Positions 53,647 through 62,122 of a DNA stretch of 62,122 bases are shown one piece after another. The position numbers and the translations under genes were made by a program. Below the pieces are notes generated by a model. It was not told the DNA's origin. It saw only the letters and a program-made list of their open reading frames with translations, and searched no databases. The stretch comes from Euryarchaeota archaeon UBA28 (GTDB lineage Archaea > Thermoplasmatota > Poseidoniia > Poseidoniales > Thalassarchaeaceae), in the NCBI GenBank assembly GCA_002501605.1, contig DANW01000021.1, positions 1-62,122 on the forward strand, written 5' to 3'. Position 1 is the first letter of the stretch. Every line of letters starts with the position of its first letter.

Positions 53647-53898
53647 GTGGGGAGTTCTGGGACACTTCTTGGAAGGTCTTTCGTCAGGGGAGAGAGTCAT
53701 TCCTCATTACCTGAGAGAATGGTGATTATTCTTGTCCTTGTGGGAGTTTTTGCTTCATACGATAGGATCAACGAGTTCGTTCAGGACGCCTTTGGAGTAA
53801 GTTCTCAAATACTCACTGTTTTCTTACTAATTCTAATCATCCCCTTATTTTCAGACTGGCTTTTCCGAGCCGTGTCGTCCATCACTGGTAGAAAATAG
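53647..53898 (+). CDS. small protein with two transmembrane segments
   Basis: 83 residues from a GTG start, no family recognised. Hydrophobic segments lie near 25-42 and 53-72, joined by a short charged loop (SYDRINEF). The basic end ITGRK suggests a cytosolic C-terminus. TATA-like sequences (TATATTTTAG near 53596, GTATTTTTGAT near 53612) lie upstream, so it has its own promoter. Its TAG stop abuts the TGA stop of the next gene on the other strand. A small membrane component, perhaps functionally tied to the DUF58 group across the strand, but this is a guess. Confidence 0.6.
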   Translation: MGSSGTLLGRSFVRGESHSSLPERMVIILVLVGVFASYDRINEFVQDAFGVSSQILTVFLLILIIPLFSDWLFRAVSSITGRK

Positions 53899-55107
53899 TC
53901 AAGACTCGCTCGATCTGAATCTCAACAGTGTTGACTCAACAACACCTGTAACTCTCTGCCATGGAAGGACGAATCTCATTCCGGCCACGACTATCAAGAA
54001 AAGACCAGCTGAAATTACCTTCCCATAAGTCAGTTGCAACTCTAGTGATTCTCTGACCTGACCAGCCCATTGGCCTCCTGACAAAGCGCTGACTGTTGAG
54101 ATTAGAAAGTCATCAAATTCCAATGCTATAGCTGTGGTTACAGAGACCAAGGCCATCACGCCGATTAGATGAGCGATGTGCCCGTTCAGAACATTGTTGA
54201 ATTGTCTGACATATTCTGGGTCTCTTCTGGCCTCGCCTGGTAACATAGAAGCATACTCCATGTTTGATATGACTGCTGATCCGGATTCTAGATACACCAA
54301 CAAAAGTATAGCCACTTGCAGGAGATTCAATGAAAGTGGCGATACTAGCCCCCCAAACAGAGTTGCTTCTCCAATCTGTGCAGGGAGGGGGGTTAACCCT
54401 AGATCGACTGACTCAGTTATTCCCTCGAAAGTTAGGATAGCGTGGATACCGATAATCGTCAGATAGTAACCTATTGTCCAGGTCAGGAGCTTTCTAGAGA
54501 GCCCCCAGATGCCCATCAAACCAGATAGTATTGGAGCAAAGACAATTCCCAGAAAAACTAACTCGAAGACAAACAACACTGGCTTCCAGAGATGGCCTAG
54601 ATGGTTCAAATCATCTGTCTCCCCCCATGGGAGATGAAAGCCAAAGCTGGATATTGCTAAAATCCAAGATATCACGAACGGAAGAAGTCCCCAAGCTAGC
54701 ATCGCGCCAATTAGGAATCTCCTGATATTCCTGCTGATACTTTCCTTGGCGGTAAGCGTGTAAATCCAAATTACCGTAAGGATTACGCATAAAATTAGAG
54801 GAGCTACAAGGGTCATATTTCCAGTCTGATCTAACCCATGAATTACATCTGGAAGCACTAGTGAACCAGTTTGCTCTCTAAACCAAATTAACCCACGAGT
54901 GTGCTCATAGGACGGACACCAGTAATTCGATCCTTCTGAATACGTCTCAACGAACGATTCTGAGCATGTCCCGTAAATCTTGATCATCCTATTCATCAGA
55001 GCCAGGAGAGCAGTGGTAGAAATTAATTGAAGGAAAATAATCTTCCACCTCTTCCTGAGATGGGAAATCTCGAGAGATTGGCTGTCAGGTACAGAATTTT
55101 TCACCAT
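53899..55107 (-). CDS. polytopic membrane protein of the DUF58 cluster
   Basis: 402 residues with about eight hydrophobic helices. No family recognised. Two cysteines in the first external loop (GTCSESF, YWCPSYEH) may form a disulfide. A polar segment (GEARRDPEYVRQFNNVLNGHIAH) interrupts the later helices. It is the last gene of the run DUF4350-like, DUF58, this gene. In many prokaryotes DUF58 genes are followed by polytopic or vWA membrane proteins forming a complex with a AAA+ ATPase. Role by context only. Confidence 0.75.
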   Translation of the reverse strand: MVKNSVPDSQSLEISHLRKRWKIIFLQLISTTALLALMNRMIKIYGTCSESFVETYSEGSNYWCPSYEHTRGLIWFREQTGSLVLPDVIHGLDQTGNMTLVAPLILCVILTVIWIYTLTAKESISRNIRRFLIGAMLAWGLLPFVISWILAISSFGFHLPWGETDDLNHLGHLWKPVLFVFELVFLGIVFAPILSGLMGIWGLSRKLLTWTIGYYLTIIGIHAILTFEGITESVDLGLTPLPAQIGEATLFGGLVSPLSLNLLQVAILLLVYLESGSAVISNMEYASMLPGEARRDPEYVRQFNNVLNGHIAHLIGVMALVSVTTAIALEFDDFLISTVSALSGGQWAGQVRESLELQLTYGKVISAGLFLIVVAGMRFVLPWQRVTGVVESTLLRFRSSES

Positions 55108-55119
55108 AATACAATCCTC

Positions 55120-56382
55120 CTAACTCAAATTTATCTGTAACAATGCTTGTGATAGTTCGACATCGGGGGTCCAATCAATTACCTTTGCACCATACCCCGC
55201 TATTGCAGTCAGTCTATTCTGTCTCTCCAATTTCAGAACCTCATACGACATTCTCGGAATTCTACTGACCAGCCTTTCCAAATCGATACTGCTTGGCGAT
55301 AGGACAATTACTTCATGTCCCTTTCCTGATAGACTTCGAATAGCTGGAAGAGTCGTCCCATCTCCTTCTAAGCTACTTATTATGAAAACTGGAGAACCCC
55401 TACTTATTCTCGGCGATAAAGCGTTAGTCACGGCTTGAAGGGGCATTGATCCCTTAGGCTGTACGGATGCGAGTCCGCTGAGGATTTTGAAATACTGCTT
55501 ATCCCCAGTTTCTGGAGGAAGGTAGTCCATTCTGGATCCATAGGTCACGAGAGATACAGAGTCTCTCCTTTTCAGGAAGTAATTAGACACTGATGCCGCG
55601 GCCACTGTTCCCATCTCCAAGGGATTCTTCAGGACTGTTCCAATTCTTGAAACGTCACGGGTATCCACAATAACGAAGACGTCTGTAACCGCGTCTCTGG
55701 TCTTCTCATTCACCATCATCTCTCCAGTTCTAGCCAGTGCTTTCCAGTTGATAGAGCGGAATGAGTCTCCGGGGAGATACTCCCTAAGGGCATAGAACTC
55801 CATTCCGGGGCCGGGAGTCTTGAGAGTGGTCGCCCCGGAGTACATCTTTGGAACATCTGATCTCAGAAGGGCGTCCTCAATATCTCTAATCTGGGGGAAC
55901 ACGGTGATGTCTGATCGATCGTCCACTTTCGTTTCGCTCACAAATAGGTTGAATGCGTTGCGATACCTAACGGATACTGGGCCAACTGTGTAATGGCCTC
56001 TAAGTGGACATCTCACGACATACCTCATTGTAGCAGACTGCCCGGGACCTAGGTTCATCCTCATCTGGTTTATTCCCTTTCTCATCTTCATTTCGTGGGG
56101 AACATTATCGAATAGCTCTAATTGCTGAGTTCTTCGGTATGAGTTGTTTGTGATGGTCAATGAAATTACGATATCATCCCCCTTGTAGACGTTGGTAGCA
56201 GAGGTCTCTCTTCTGATTGTCAACTCAGAATGACCAGAAACCCAGCCGTTTATCGCCAGCATGGATATGAAAGATAATCCTATTATCATCAATTGGAAGT
56301 TGGATATCATCATCCCAATAAGAATCAAACTTATTCCGCTGGTGAGCATGATAGCTGCTTTTCTAGTCCACAAATTAGGCAC
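55120..56382 (-). CDS. DUF58 family protein
   Basis: 420 residues from a GTG that overlaps the upstream stop by 8 bases. Two transmembrane segments near the start are followed by a beta-sandwich-like region (ATNVYKGDDIVISLTI) and the hallmark DUF58 block YLPGDSFRSINWKALARTG near 225. After that comes a vWA-like fold with DVFVIVDTRD and SLVTYGSRMD. DUF58 proteins partner with MoxR-type AAA+ ATPases in envelope or stress-related assembly. No MoxR gene is in the window, but a Cdc48-type ATPase lies upstream on the same strand. Confidence 0.9.
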   Translation of the reverse strand: MPNLWTRKAAIMLTSGISLILIGMMISNFQLMIIGLSFISMLAINGWVSGHSELTIRRETSATNVYKGDDIVISLTITNNSYRRTQQLELFDNVPHEMKMRKGINQMRMNLGPGQSATMRYVVRCPLRGHYTVGPVSVRYRNAFNLFVSETKVDDRSDITVFPQIRDIEDALLRSDVPKMYSGATTLKTPGPGMEFYALREYLPGDSFRSINWKALARTGEMMVNEKTRDAVTDVFVIVDTRDVSRIGTVLKNPLEMGTVAAASVSNYFLKRRDSVSLVTYGSRMDYLPPETGDKQYFKILSGLASVQPKGSMPLQAVTNALSPRISRGSPVFIISSLEGDGTTLPAIRSLSGKGHEVIVLSPSSIDLERLVSRIPRMSYEVLKLERQNRLTAIAGYGAKVIDWTPDVELSQALLQINLS

Positions 56383-58018
56383 CTCCCTCTGTTTCGTTGG
56401 ATCCCCATTGTTTGATTTTCTTCACGATTCCTACCAGCTCATCAGTTTTGTATCTTCTATCATTGAAAATGAAGTCGGTCAAGACCTTGTCGTCAACCAT
56501 TTTCTGTAACTGGGCTGCTGGTAGAGCATCAAACTCCTCTCTCGACATAGCGTTGACATTTCTGATACGGGTTAGAAGGACCTGTCTAATCTTCTCCGGC
56601 CTCTGGTAGTACTCATACCTCCTTGCATCCCCAAATCCGTAGTATATTATTCTGAAGACATGCCTCCATTCGTCTGGATCTTCCTTCCTGATTAGAACTG
56701 CCTCGAGGGATATGAACAGTCCAAGGAACAAAATTAACATGGCCATCCAATCATTCGTAAAATAAATCAGAAGGTAGTAGAGAAGGTTGTATGTATCTCC
56801 ACCGATGTTTGATTGCTGATGTCTACTCTCATCGAAAATTACTATTGCATTATCGCTGGCCTGAGTACTTGAGTTTCCAATTAGAAGTGCCTCAGCAATT
56901 ATGTCAAGTGCCCATTTACGATTGTCATTATCAGGGACTAGTCCTGAGTATTCGGGGTCGAAGTCGGGGTTGTAAAGGGAATTTATCAGAAGTGATCCAT
57001 CGGAGACGAAGTGGACTCTTCCAGAGTCAGGATCGATGCACAGCCGGTCGAAACAATATCTAACGTAAACTGCAAACGGGCCCTGCTCATCATCCTCAAT
57101 TCCGGCTGCCTCAAACCCTACCGTTAGATTTCCATCATCATTGGTGTCCAGGTATGAGTCTAAGGTTGACCTTCCTATAGCGTACCTGTTCTCAACAGGA
57201 TTGTAGGAGCTGTCCTTCTCAAAGGCCGAAGGACCATTGGTGAGCATGTTGTATCCCTCTGAAAAATCCCAAGCAGAGGTTGCTGGATCAAATCTGTGAG
57301 AGCATAGTCCGACGTCACCCATGGAGATTCCAGAAGTAGTAATGGCGGAGTCTTGTGGATCTAGGTCTAGTAGGTCAATTACTCCGTCCGCATCTGAGTC
57401 CTTCAGACAAGGGTTTACCGAAGACAAAGAGCCTGAATTAGTTGTAAAATTATATGCAGATGAGGCGTTCACCCAGACATAATTGTAGTCTAGTTCATGT
57501 GCATATGCTTGTCCGTCATAGAGCCTGTGTCCAGAATAATCCAAACCAAATTGCATGGCTAATTGAGCTGAATATCCAAAATCATCCATCAGAATTACTG
57601 TGCCACCCCTCTGAACAAAATTTTCAATCGCCAGGATTTCGGAGTTGGTATACCCATCACTTTCTGTCAATTCGATGACGCTTTCATCTCCTGTGAACCT
57701 CGGGAGTGAAATAGTATCTCTTTCAACTCCAGAGACGATGAAAACCGCCTCCTCCGGGTAGTCTATCTCACTGAGCAGAAGTGGACTGGAGACGAGAGCA
57801 TTTGTCTCAATGCCCATATTGTTGATATCTGACCTGAACGATCCTAAATCATTCCAATCATTACCATAGGCTGATTGCTGGGTCTCTCCATCAACCAAGT
57901 AAGTCTGCAGTATCTGGACTGCAAGAATGCCAATAAGAATCCAAAATGCACCTATCGATACCCCTCTCCTAAATTTGGGGGATGAAATGCTTCTGAGTGT
58001 GGTACTGAAGTCTGCCAT
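56375..58018 (-). CDS. DUF4350-like membrane-anchored protein
   Basis: 547 residues. One membrane segment near 20-38, a large external region with a GATase/Rossmann-like pattern (IVSGVERDTISLP, IENFVQRGGTVILMDDFGYS near 145-160), an inserted calcium-binding-like stretch DSDADGVIDLLDLDPQD, and a second membrane helix (MAMLILFLGLFISLEAVLI, about 440) before a cytosolic C-terminal helical domain. DUF4350 proteins accompany DUF58 and MoxR in archaeal and bacterial clusters. The DSDADGVIDLLDLDPQD motif resembles thrombospondin type 3 repeats and should bind Ca. Confidence 0.78.
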   Translation of the reverse strand: MADFSTTLRSISSPKFRRGVSIGAFWILIGILAVQILQTYLVDGETQQSAYGNDWNDLGSFRSDINNMGIETNALVSSPLLLSEIDYPEEAVFIVSGVERDTISLPRFTGDESVIELTESDGYTNSEILAIENFVQRGGTVILMDDFGYSAQLAMQFGLDYSGHRLYDGQAYAHELDYNYVWVNASSAYNFTTNSGSLSSVNPCLKDSDADGVIDLLDLDPQDSAITTSGISMGDVGLCSHRFDPATSAWDFSEGYNMLTNGPSAFEKDSSYNPVENRYAIGRSTLDSYLDTNDDGNLTVGFEAAGIEDDEQGPFAVYVRYCFDRLCIDPDSGRVHFVSDGSLLINSLYNPDFDPEYSGLVPDNDNRKWALDIIAEALLIGNSSTQASDNAIVIFDESRHQQSNIGGDTYNLLYYLLIYFTNDWMAMLILFLGLFISLEAVLIRKEDPDEWRHVFRIIYYGFGDARRYEYYQRPEKIRQVLLTRIRNVNAMSREEFDALPAAQLQKMVDDKVLTDFIFNDRRYKTDELVGIVKKIKQWGSNETEGGA

Positions 58019-58107
58019 GTGTAGGCCTCCATCTATAGGAATGACTACCGAGCCTTAACTTCGTATTAATACCGTTGTGGGGCCATGAACACACCCGCAT
58101 CAGGAGT

Positions 58108-58353
58108 TCAGCGTGTTAACTGGATTGCAGAACCTATTTTGGCAACCTCAGAGACAGGTACAGAAAGTAGTCCTTCAGAGGTAGGCCAAGGGAGGAATTT
58201 GGGGTCTATCCCTTGATCAATTACCACCAATAAAGAGACTATAGATCCGGTATCCATGTCTACACTGAAATCCGCCATAGTTCCAAGTTTATCGTTGGAA
58301 GCGTCTACTACTTCTCTCCCCAAAAGCTCTCGTCCGAAAGTTGTTGGCACCAT
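58108..58353 (-). CDS. PRC-barrel domain protein
   Basis: 81 residues. The single domain has GRELLGREVVDASNDKLGTMADF, a strand pair GSIVSLLVV and a final VPVSEVAKIGSAIQL, as in archaeal stand-alone PRC-barrel proteins. In other proteins PRC-barrels bind RNA-processing or photosynthetic partners, and the archaeal singles are uncharacterised. It lies six bases after the Cdc48 gene on the same strand, so the two are almost certainly co-transcribed. Confidence 0.88.
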   Translation of the reverse strand: MVPTTFGRELLGREVVDASNDKLGTMADFSVDMDTGSIVSLLVVIDQGIDPKFLPWPTSEGLLSVPVSEVAKIGSAIQLTR

Positions 58354-58359
58354 TTCACC

Positions 58360-60585
58360 TCAGACTGATTCTATTCCGGCTAGACCATCAGGTAGCCTGC
58401 GAACTGATTGAAGACCACTTGTTAGCAATTCCTCCATCCTATTGTAGTACAGCATCATCTCATCGGTAACTGTCGGCCTAACCCTTTCGACAGCCTCCTC
58501 AAAGTGTTTCTTAGAAACCGTCTTCTTATCAGCTCTCATGGCTATTAATCCAGCTTCTCTGCAAACTGCCTCTATATCTGCGCCGGTGTAGTTCTCTAGT
58601 TTGGAAGCGATTTCATCCATCGAGAATTTCCCGAGAGGCATATTCTCTGTGTGAATCTGTAGAATGGATTTCAATGCCTCTGGGTCTGGAGGAGGAACGT
58701 GCATCACCCTCTCAAATCTTCCACTCCTCAACAGAGCTGGATCTATCATCTCAGGACGATTCGTTGCTGCAACAACGATGACACCTTCCATTCCCTCGAC
58801 ACCATCCATGCTACTCAAGAGCTGATTCACAACTCTATTGATTACATCGGACCCCTCCCCAGAACTTGATCTCCTGACTCCTGCGATACTCTCAAACTCA
58901 TCCAAGAAAATTATCGAAGGACTCGATTGCTTTGCTTTCTTGAAGACCTCTCTGACCGCCTTTTCTGATTCTCCTACCCATTTTGATATCAGTTCAGGAC
59001 CCTTAATCGTGATGAAATTGGCTTTGGCCTCATTGGCTATAGCCTTTGCAAGTAGGGTCTTCCCTGTTCCAGGTGCTCCGAAAAGAACGATTCCTCTGGG
59101 TGGATTGATCCCAAAGTGCTCAAACAACTCGGGCTTGGTTAGAGGCCATTCAATGCTCTCCTTTAGCCTGTCTTTTATCTCTTGTAGGCCACCAACTTCA
59201 TCCCAAGATACTTCTGGTACCTCGAGATAAATCTCCCTCAACGCACTGGGCTCGATCTCCTTGATAGCCATTTTGAAATCCGCCATAATTACAGCCATCT
59301 TCTCTAGAACCTCAGGTGGTATTTGCTCTTCGTCCAGATCTATCTCTGGTAGATACCTCCTCAGAGCCTTCATGGCTGATTCTCTAACCAAGGCGGAAAT
59401 GTCCGCACCGACGAAACCGTGTGTGTTATCCAGCAACCAATCAACGTCAAAGTCATCACTGATTGGCATCCCACGTGTGTGTATCTCTATTATCTCGGCC
59501 CTTCCGTTTTTGTCAGGAACGCCTATTTCTATTTCTCTATCGAATCTACCGGGCCGTCTAAGCGCTGGATCAATAGCATCCTGCCTATTAGTTGCCCCAA
59601 TAACGACAACATTGTCTCTACCCTGTATTCCGTCAAGAAGAGTCAGTAGCTGGGCAACTACCCTACGCTCAACCTCCCCACTTACATCTTCCCTCTTGGG
59701 GGCAATACTGTCAAGCTCATCTATGAAAATTATCGCGGGAGCATTAGAGGCGGCCTCTTCGAAAATCTCTCTCAACTGCTTTTCACTCTCTCCATAATAT
59801 TTGGATATGATTTCAGGGCCATTGATGGACGTGAAATGGGCATTTGTCTCGGATGCTACTGCTTTTGCAATCAGGGTCTTCCCTGTACCTGGAGGCCCAT
59901 GCAATAACACTCCTCTTGGAGGATCAATGCCTAATCTCCTGAATAAAATCGGGTGCTTAAGGGGGAGCTCTATCATTTCCCTAACTTTCTGTAGCTGTTC
60001 CCCCAGTCCACCTATGTCTTCATATGAGATTGTCTGAACGTCTCCTTGCTCCTCTTCGTCCACCGCATCCTCCTTGATCACTATGTCAGTGTCTGGAAGA
60101 ACTTGGACGATTCCCTTTGGCTTAGTTGAGACGATTGCGAAAGGAAGGGCCTCTGCAAAGAGGGTCATTCCGGGGATGAATATTCTATCTCCAGCAACTA
60201 CTGGTCTCTTGTTGAGGCCTCTTCGGGCAAATCCTTCTATCCCTGGTCCGAACCTTACTTTTTGTTGCTTGGCCATTACGGGACTCAGCACAAGTCTTTG
60301 GCAGGGCTGTGTCTCAACTTTCTTTATGTCGACCCTATCACCTAAGCTCACACCAGCATTTTTCCGGATTATTCCATCGACCCTAATTACGCCAAGATTA
60401 GCATCCTCTGGCCTGCATCTCCATACAATCGCAGCGGTTTTTCTCTCACCTGAAACCTCGATGATATCACCTGGTTTGAGATTTAGATCATTATCGAAAG
60501 GGACCCTCGCTCTACCATGGCCGACGTCGCTTGGTATTGCCTTGGCTACTCTTAATGTGAGGGAATCAGAATTTTCGTTGGTCAT
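58360..60585 (-). CDS. Cdc48/VAT-type double AAA+ ATPase
   Basis: About 741 residues. The N-domain (1-180) has the double-psi barrel start LRVAKAIPSDVGHGRARV. D1 Walker A is GPPGTGKT near 232 with IIFIDELDSIAPKR. D2 Walker A is GAPGTGKT near 504 with IIFLDEFESIAG; the second-domain motif is DEFES instead of the usual DELDS. Arginine fingers in RRPGRFD and LRSGRFE are present. It unfolds proteins for degradation or remodelling. ATG 60585 is preferred over the GTG two codons upstream. It starts the minus-strand run toward the PRC-barrel and DUF58 genes. Confidence 0.96.
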   Translation of the reverse strand: MTNENSDSLTLRVAKAIPSDVGHGRARVPFDNDLNLKPGDIIEVSGERKTAAIVWRCRPEDANLGVIRVDGIIRKNAGVSLGDRVDIKKVETQPCQRLVLSPVMAKQQKVRFGPGIEGFARRGLNKRPVVAGDRIFIPGMTLFAEALPFAIVSTKPKGIVQVLPDTDIVIKEDAVDEEEQGDVQTISYEDIGGLGEQLQKVREMIELPLKHPILFRRLGIDPPRGVLLHGPPGTGKTLIAKAVASETNAHFTSINGPEIISKYYGESEKQLREIFEEAASNAPAIIFIDELDSIAPKREDVSGEVERRVVAQLLTLLDGIQGRDNVVVIGATNRQDAIDPALRRPGRFDREIEIGVPDKNGRAEIIEIHTRGMPISDDFDVDWLLDNTHGFVGADISALVRESAMKALRRYLPEIDLDEEQIPPEVLEKMAVIMADFKMAIKEIEPSALREIYLEVPEVSWDEVGGLQEIKDRLKESIEWPLTKPELFEHFGINPPRGIVLFGAPGTGKTLLAKAIANEAKANFITIKGPELISKWVGESEKAVREVFKKAKQSSPSIIFLDEFESIAGVRRSSSGEGSDVINRVVNQLLSSMDGVEGMEGVIVVAATNRPEMIDPALLRSGRFERVMHVPPPDPEALKSILQIHTENMPLGKFSMDEIASKLENYTGADIEAVCREAGLIAMRADKKTVSKKHFEEAVERVRPTVTDEMMLYYNRMEELLTSGLQSVRRLPDGLAGIESV

Positions 60586-60727
60586 GTGCACGGGCCCCTA
60601 GCAAGTACCCCTCGACGGAGGACATAGTTAAACCCACCAATGGAAGGATGTCAAAAATTGCGATTGGTTATCAGAACCAAGGGTCTCGATAAGTAGCATT
60701 ATGTCTAGTGCGTGATTCGGTAAACAC

Positions 60728-62122
60728 ATGACTCATGTGCTGGAGGCAGGTTTTGAAGAGATGGAAGTTGAGAATCCTAATGGTAGTCCTGCAATAAGGG
60801 GATATAACATAATTGCAGGAAAAATATCGCAATCTAGTGATGGAAGTACATTCCTAAGCAGGAATCCAGCATGGCTAGAGGATACAGTTGGTGAGTTTCC
60901 TCTTTCCACCAAGGAAGACGTGCATGAGGCGTTACGGGCCGCAAGGTCCGCATTTCCCTCGTGGGCCGCCACCCCGGCACCCACACGTGGTCAAGTTATT
61001 GGGAACATGGGCAGGCTATTGATGGAGAGAAAGGATGACTTGGTCCGACTGCAGGCTCGCGAGATCGGGAAAACCATGAAGGAATGTGGAGGAGAAATTC
61101 AAGAGGCAATAGACACGTGTCTCTTCTTCCAATCCGAGGGTAGGAGATTGTATGGCCAGACAGTCAATTCAGAGCTCCCGGACAAAGAGCTATTCACTTA
61201 CAGACGGCCATTAGGAGTTTGTGGAATAATAAATGCCTGTAACTTCCCGTCGGCGGTCCCTTTTTGGAAGATGATTCCTGCTATCATGTGTGGGAATACT
61301 TGCGTCTGGAAATCGCCGCAAGATTCTCCTCTTCTGTCTTTTGCTCTAGCAAGAATAATGCACGAAGCGGGCCTTCCTGATGGGGTCATCAATCTTGTAC
61401 ATGGGAAGGGTAGTGGAGCTGGTCAACATTTAGTTGATGCAACGGATCTTGGATTGGTGGACAAGATTTCATTCACCGGCAGTACCCCTGTGGGCAAGAT
61501 GATCGGAGAGGCCTGTGGAAGGAATCTGGTCAGTGCCTCATTGGAGCTGGGGGGTAAGAACCCTCTTGTTGTAATGCCTTCGGCCAACATAGATAACGCT
61601 GTTGAAGGAGCATATTGGGCTGGATTTGGAACCGCGGGACAACGATGTACTAGTCTAGGAAATTTGATTCTCCATGAGAGCATATATGAAGAATTCATGT
61701 CAAAATTCATGAAGAAGGTCTCAGAAACTAGAATTGGCGACTCGATGCGTCACGAGGGGGTTCTCTATGGCTCGATGCTCTCAGAGAAATACGGAGATGA
61801 CTTCCTTAGGGGATTAGAAATATGCGAATCGGATGGGGCAAAAAAACTCTGGGGATCAGGAAGAATCACAAAAGACAGTCATCCGGATGGTTTTGTCGGA
61901 GACGCAGATGAGGGTGTGTACATGTGGCCCCATGTTTATGATGGAGTTACCGAAGATATGAGATGCTTCCATGAGGAAATCTTCGGTCCTGTGGTCACAG
62001 TAGTGAAGGCCAAGGATTTCGACGACGCATTGCGTCTCGCTAATGCTTCTCCTTTCGGCCTTTCAAGTGCTTGCTACACAAATGACAGACTCGAGGCATT
62101 TAGATTCAAAACCGGAATCAAA
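60728..62122 (+). CDS. aldehyde dehydrogenase, ALDH7-like, C-terminus beyond the window
   Basis: 465 codons are visible and the frame runs to the window edge. The oxyanion asparagine is in INACNFPSAVP, the general base in SLELGGKNPLV and the nucleophile in GTAGQRCTSLGN. FTGSTPVGK is the cofactor loop. The TAGQRCTS block is close to ALDH7 (alpha-aminoadipic semialdehyde) and related enzymes, distinct from the ALDH at 17667. Divergent from cdc48. It may oxidise a semialdehyde from lysine or from the CoA-linked catabolism; unresolved. Confidence 0.9.
   Translation, partial: MTHVLEAGFEEMEVENPNGSPAIRGYNIIAGKISQSSDGSTFLSRNPAWLEDTVGEFPLSTKEDVHEALRAARSAFPSWAATPAPTRGQVIGNMGRLLMERKDDLVRLQAREIGKTMKECGGEIQEAIDTCLFFQSEGRRLYGQTVNSELPDKELFTYRRPLGVCGIINACNFPSAVPFWKMIPAIMCGNTCVWKSPQDSPLLSFALARIMHEAGLPDGVINLVHGKGSGAGQHLVDATDLGLVDKISFTGSTPVGKMIGEACGRNLVSASLELGGKNPLVVMPSANIDNAVEGAYWAGFGTAGQRCTSLGNLILHESIYEEFMSKFMKKVSETRIGDSMRHEGVLYGSMLSEKYGDDFLRGLEICESDGAKKLWGSGRITKDSHPDGFVGDADEGVYMWPHVYDGVTEDMRCFHEEIFGPVVTVVKAKDFDDALRLANASPFGLSSACYTNDRLEAFRFKTGIK

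Noticed and set aside
1..62122. Mobile elements, prophage, CRISPR or rRNA
   Set aside because: No transposase, integrase, terminal inverted repeat, repeat-spacer array or rRNA signature was seen on either strand.

Overview
The window reads as a compact euryarchaeal genome of the Thermoplasmata side, most like a marine planktonic Marine Group II (Poseidoniales-type) archaeon. Archaeal markers are a group II chaperonin, a Cdc48-type double AAA+ ATPase, a stand-alone Bud32 kinase, a TtuA/Ncs6-type tRNA thiolase, a PRC-barrel protein, TATA-type promoters close to start codons and two glycine tRNAs. They are mixed with many bacterial-type genes: ThrRS, DnaK, GlpX, class I aldolase, ABC-F, a NadD-like start, leucyl aminopeptidase and several crotonases. 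Such a mix is typical of aerobic heterotrophic marine archaea. The taxonomic placement is inference from gene content, not a computed result.

Layout. Positions 1-398 hold the first codons of a NadD-like gene and a strongly structured, apparently non-coding stretch. Next come a large HTH protein and two small tandem winged-helix-like proteins (399-3799). A minus-strand run of moaE, moaC, glpX and a class I aldolase (3796-6801) joins molybdopterin synthesis to gluconeogenesis. A plus-strand run (6881-11712) carries a flavoprotein, an enoyl-CoA hydratase, a BoxB/PaaA-like diiron oxygenase, an unrecognised 187-residue protein and a 3-hydroxyacyl-CoA dehydrogenase. A PaaG-like isomerase, another hydratase and an aldehyde dehydrogenase follow at 16798-19927, and a second aldehyde dehydrogenase runs off the right end. 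Together they suggest aerobic CoA-thioester catabolism of aromatic or similar acids, and this is the most interesting part of the window.

The middle (19961-34636) holds housekeeping genes (ITPase, Bud32, NadA, Mrp, ArsC) and envelope genes (PAP2 fusion, 1033-residue surface protein, acyltransferase, secreted carboxypeptidase). The section 34732-43991 is a protein-quality and metabolism block: leucyl aminopeptidase, DnaK, an Hsp20-like protein, the chaperonin, threonine dehydrogenase, CTP synthase and a polyphosphate-glucokinase-like ROK kinase. ThrRS, an MFS transporter, a zinc-ribbon membrane protein and a tRNA-modification pair (TrhO, TtuA) follow. The right end carries a colinear minus-strand group, Cdc48, PRC-barrel, DUF4350-like, DUF58 and a polytopic membrane protein, which may be a membrane quality-control module.

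Genes are tightly packed: convergent pairs share or abut stop codons, and one coding sequence ends inside the antisense of a tRNA. I saw no insertion sequence, CRISPR array, prophage or rRNA.
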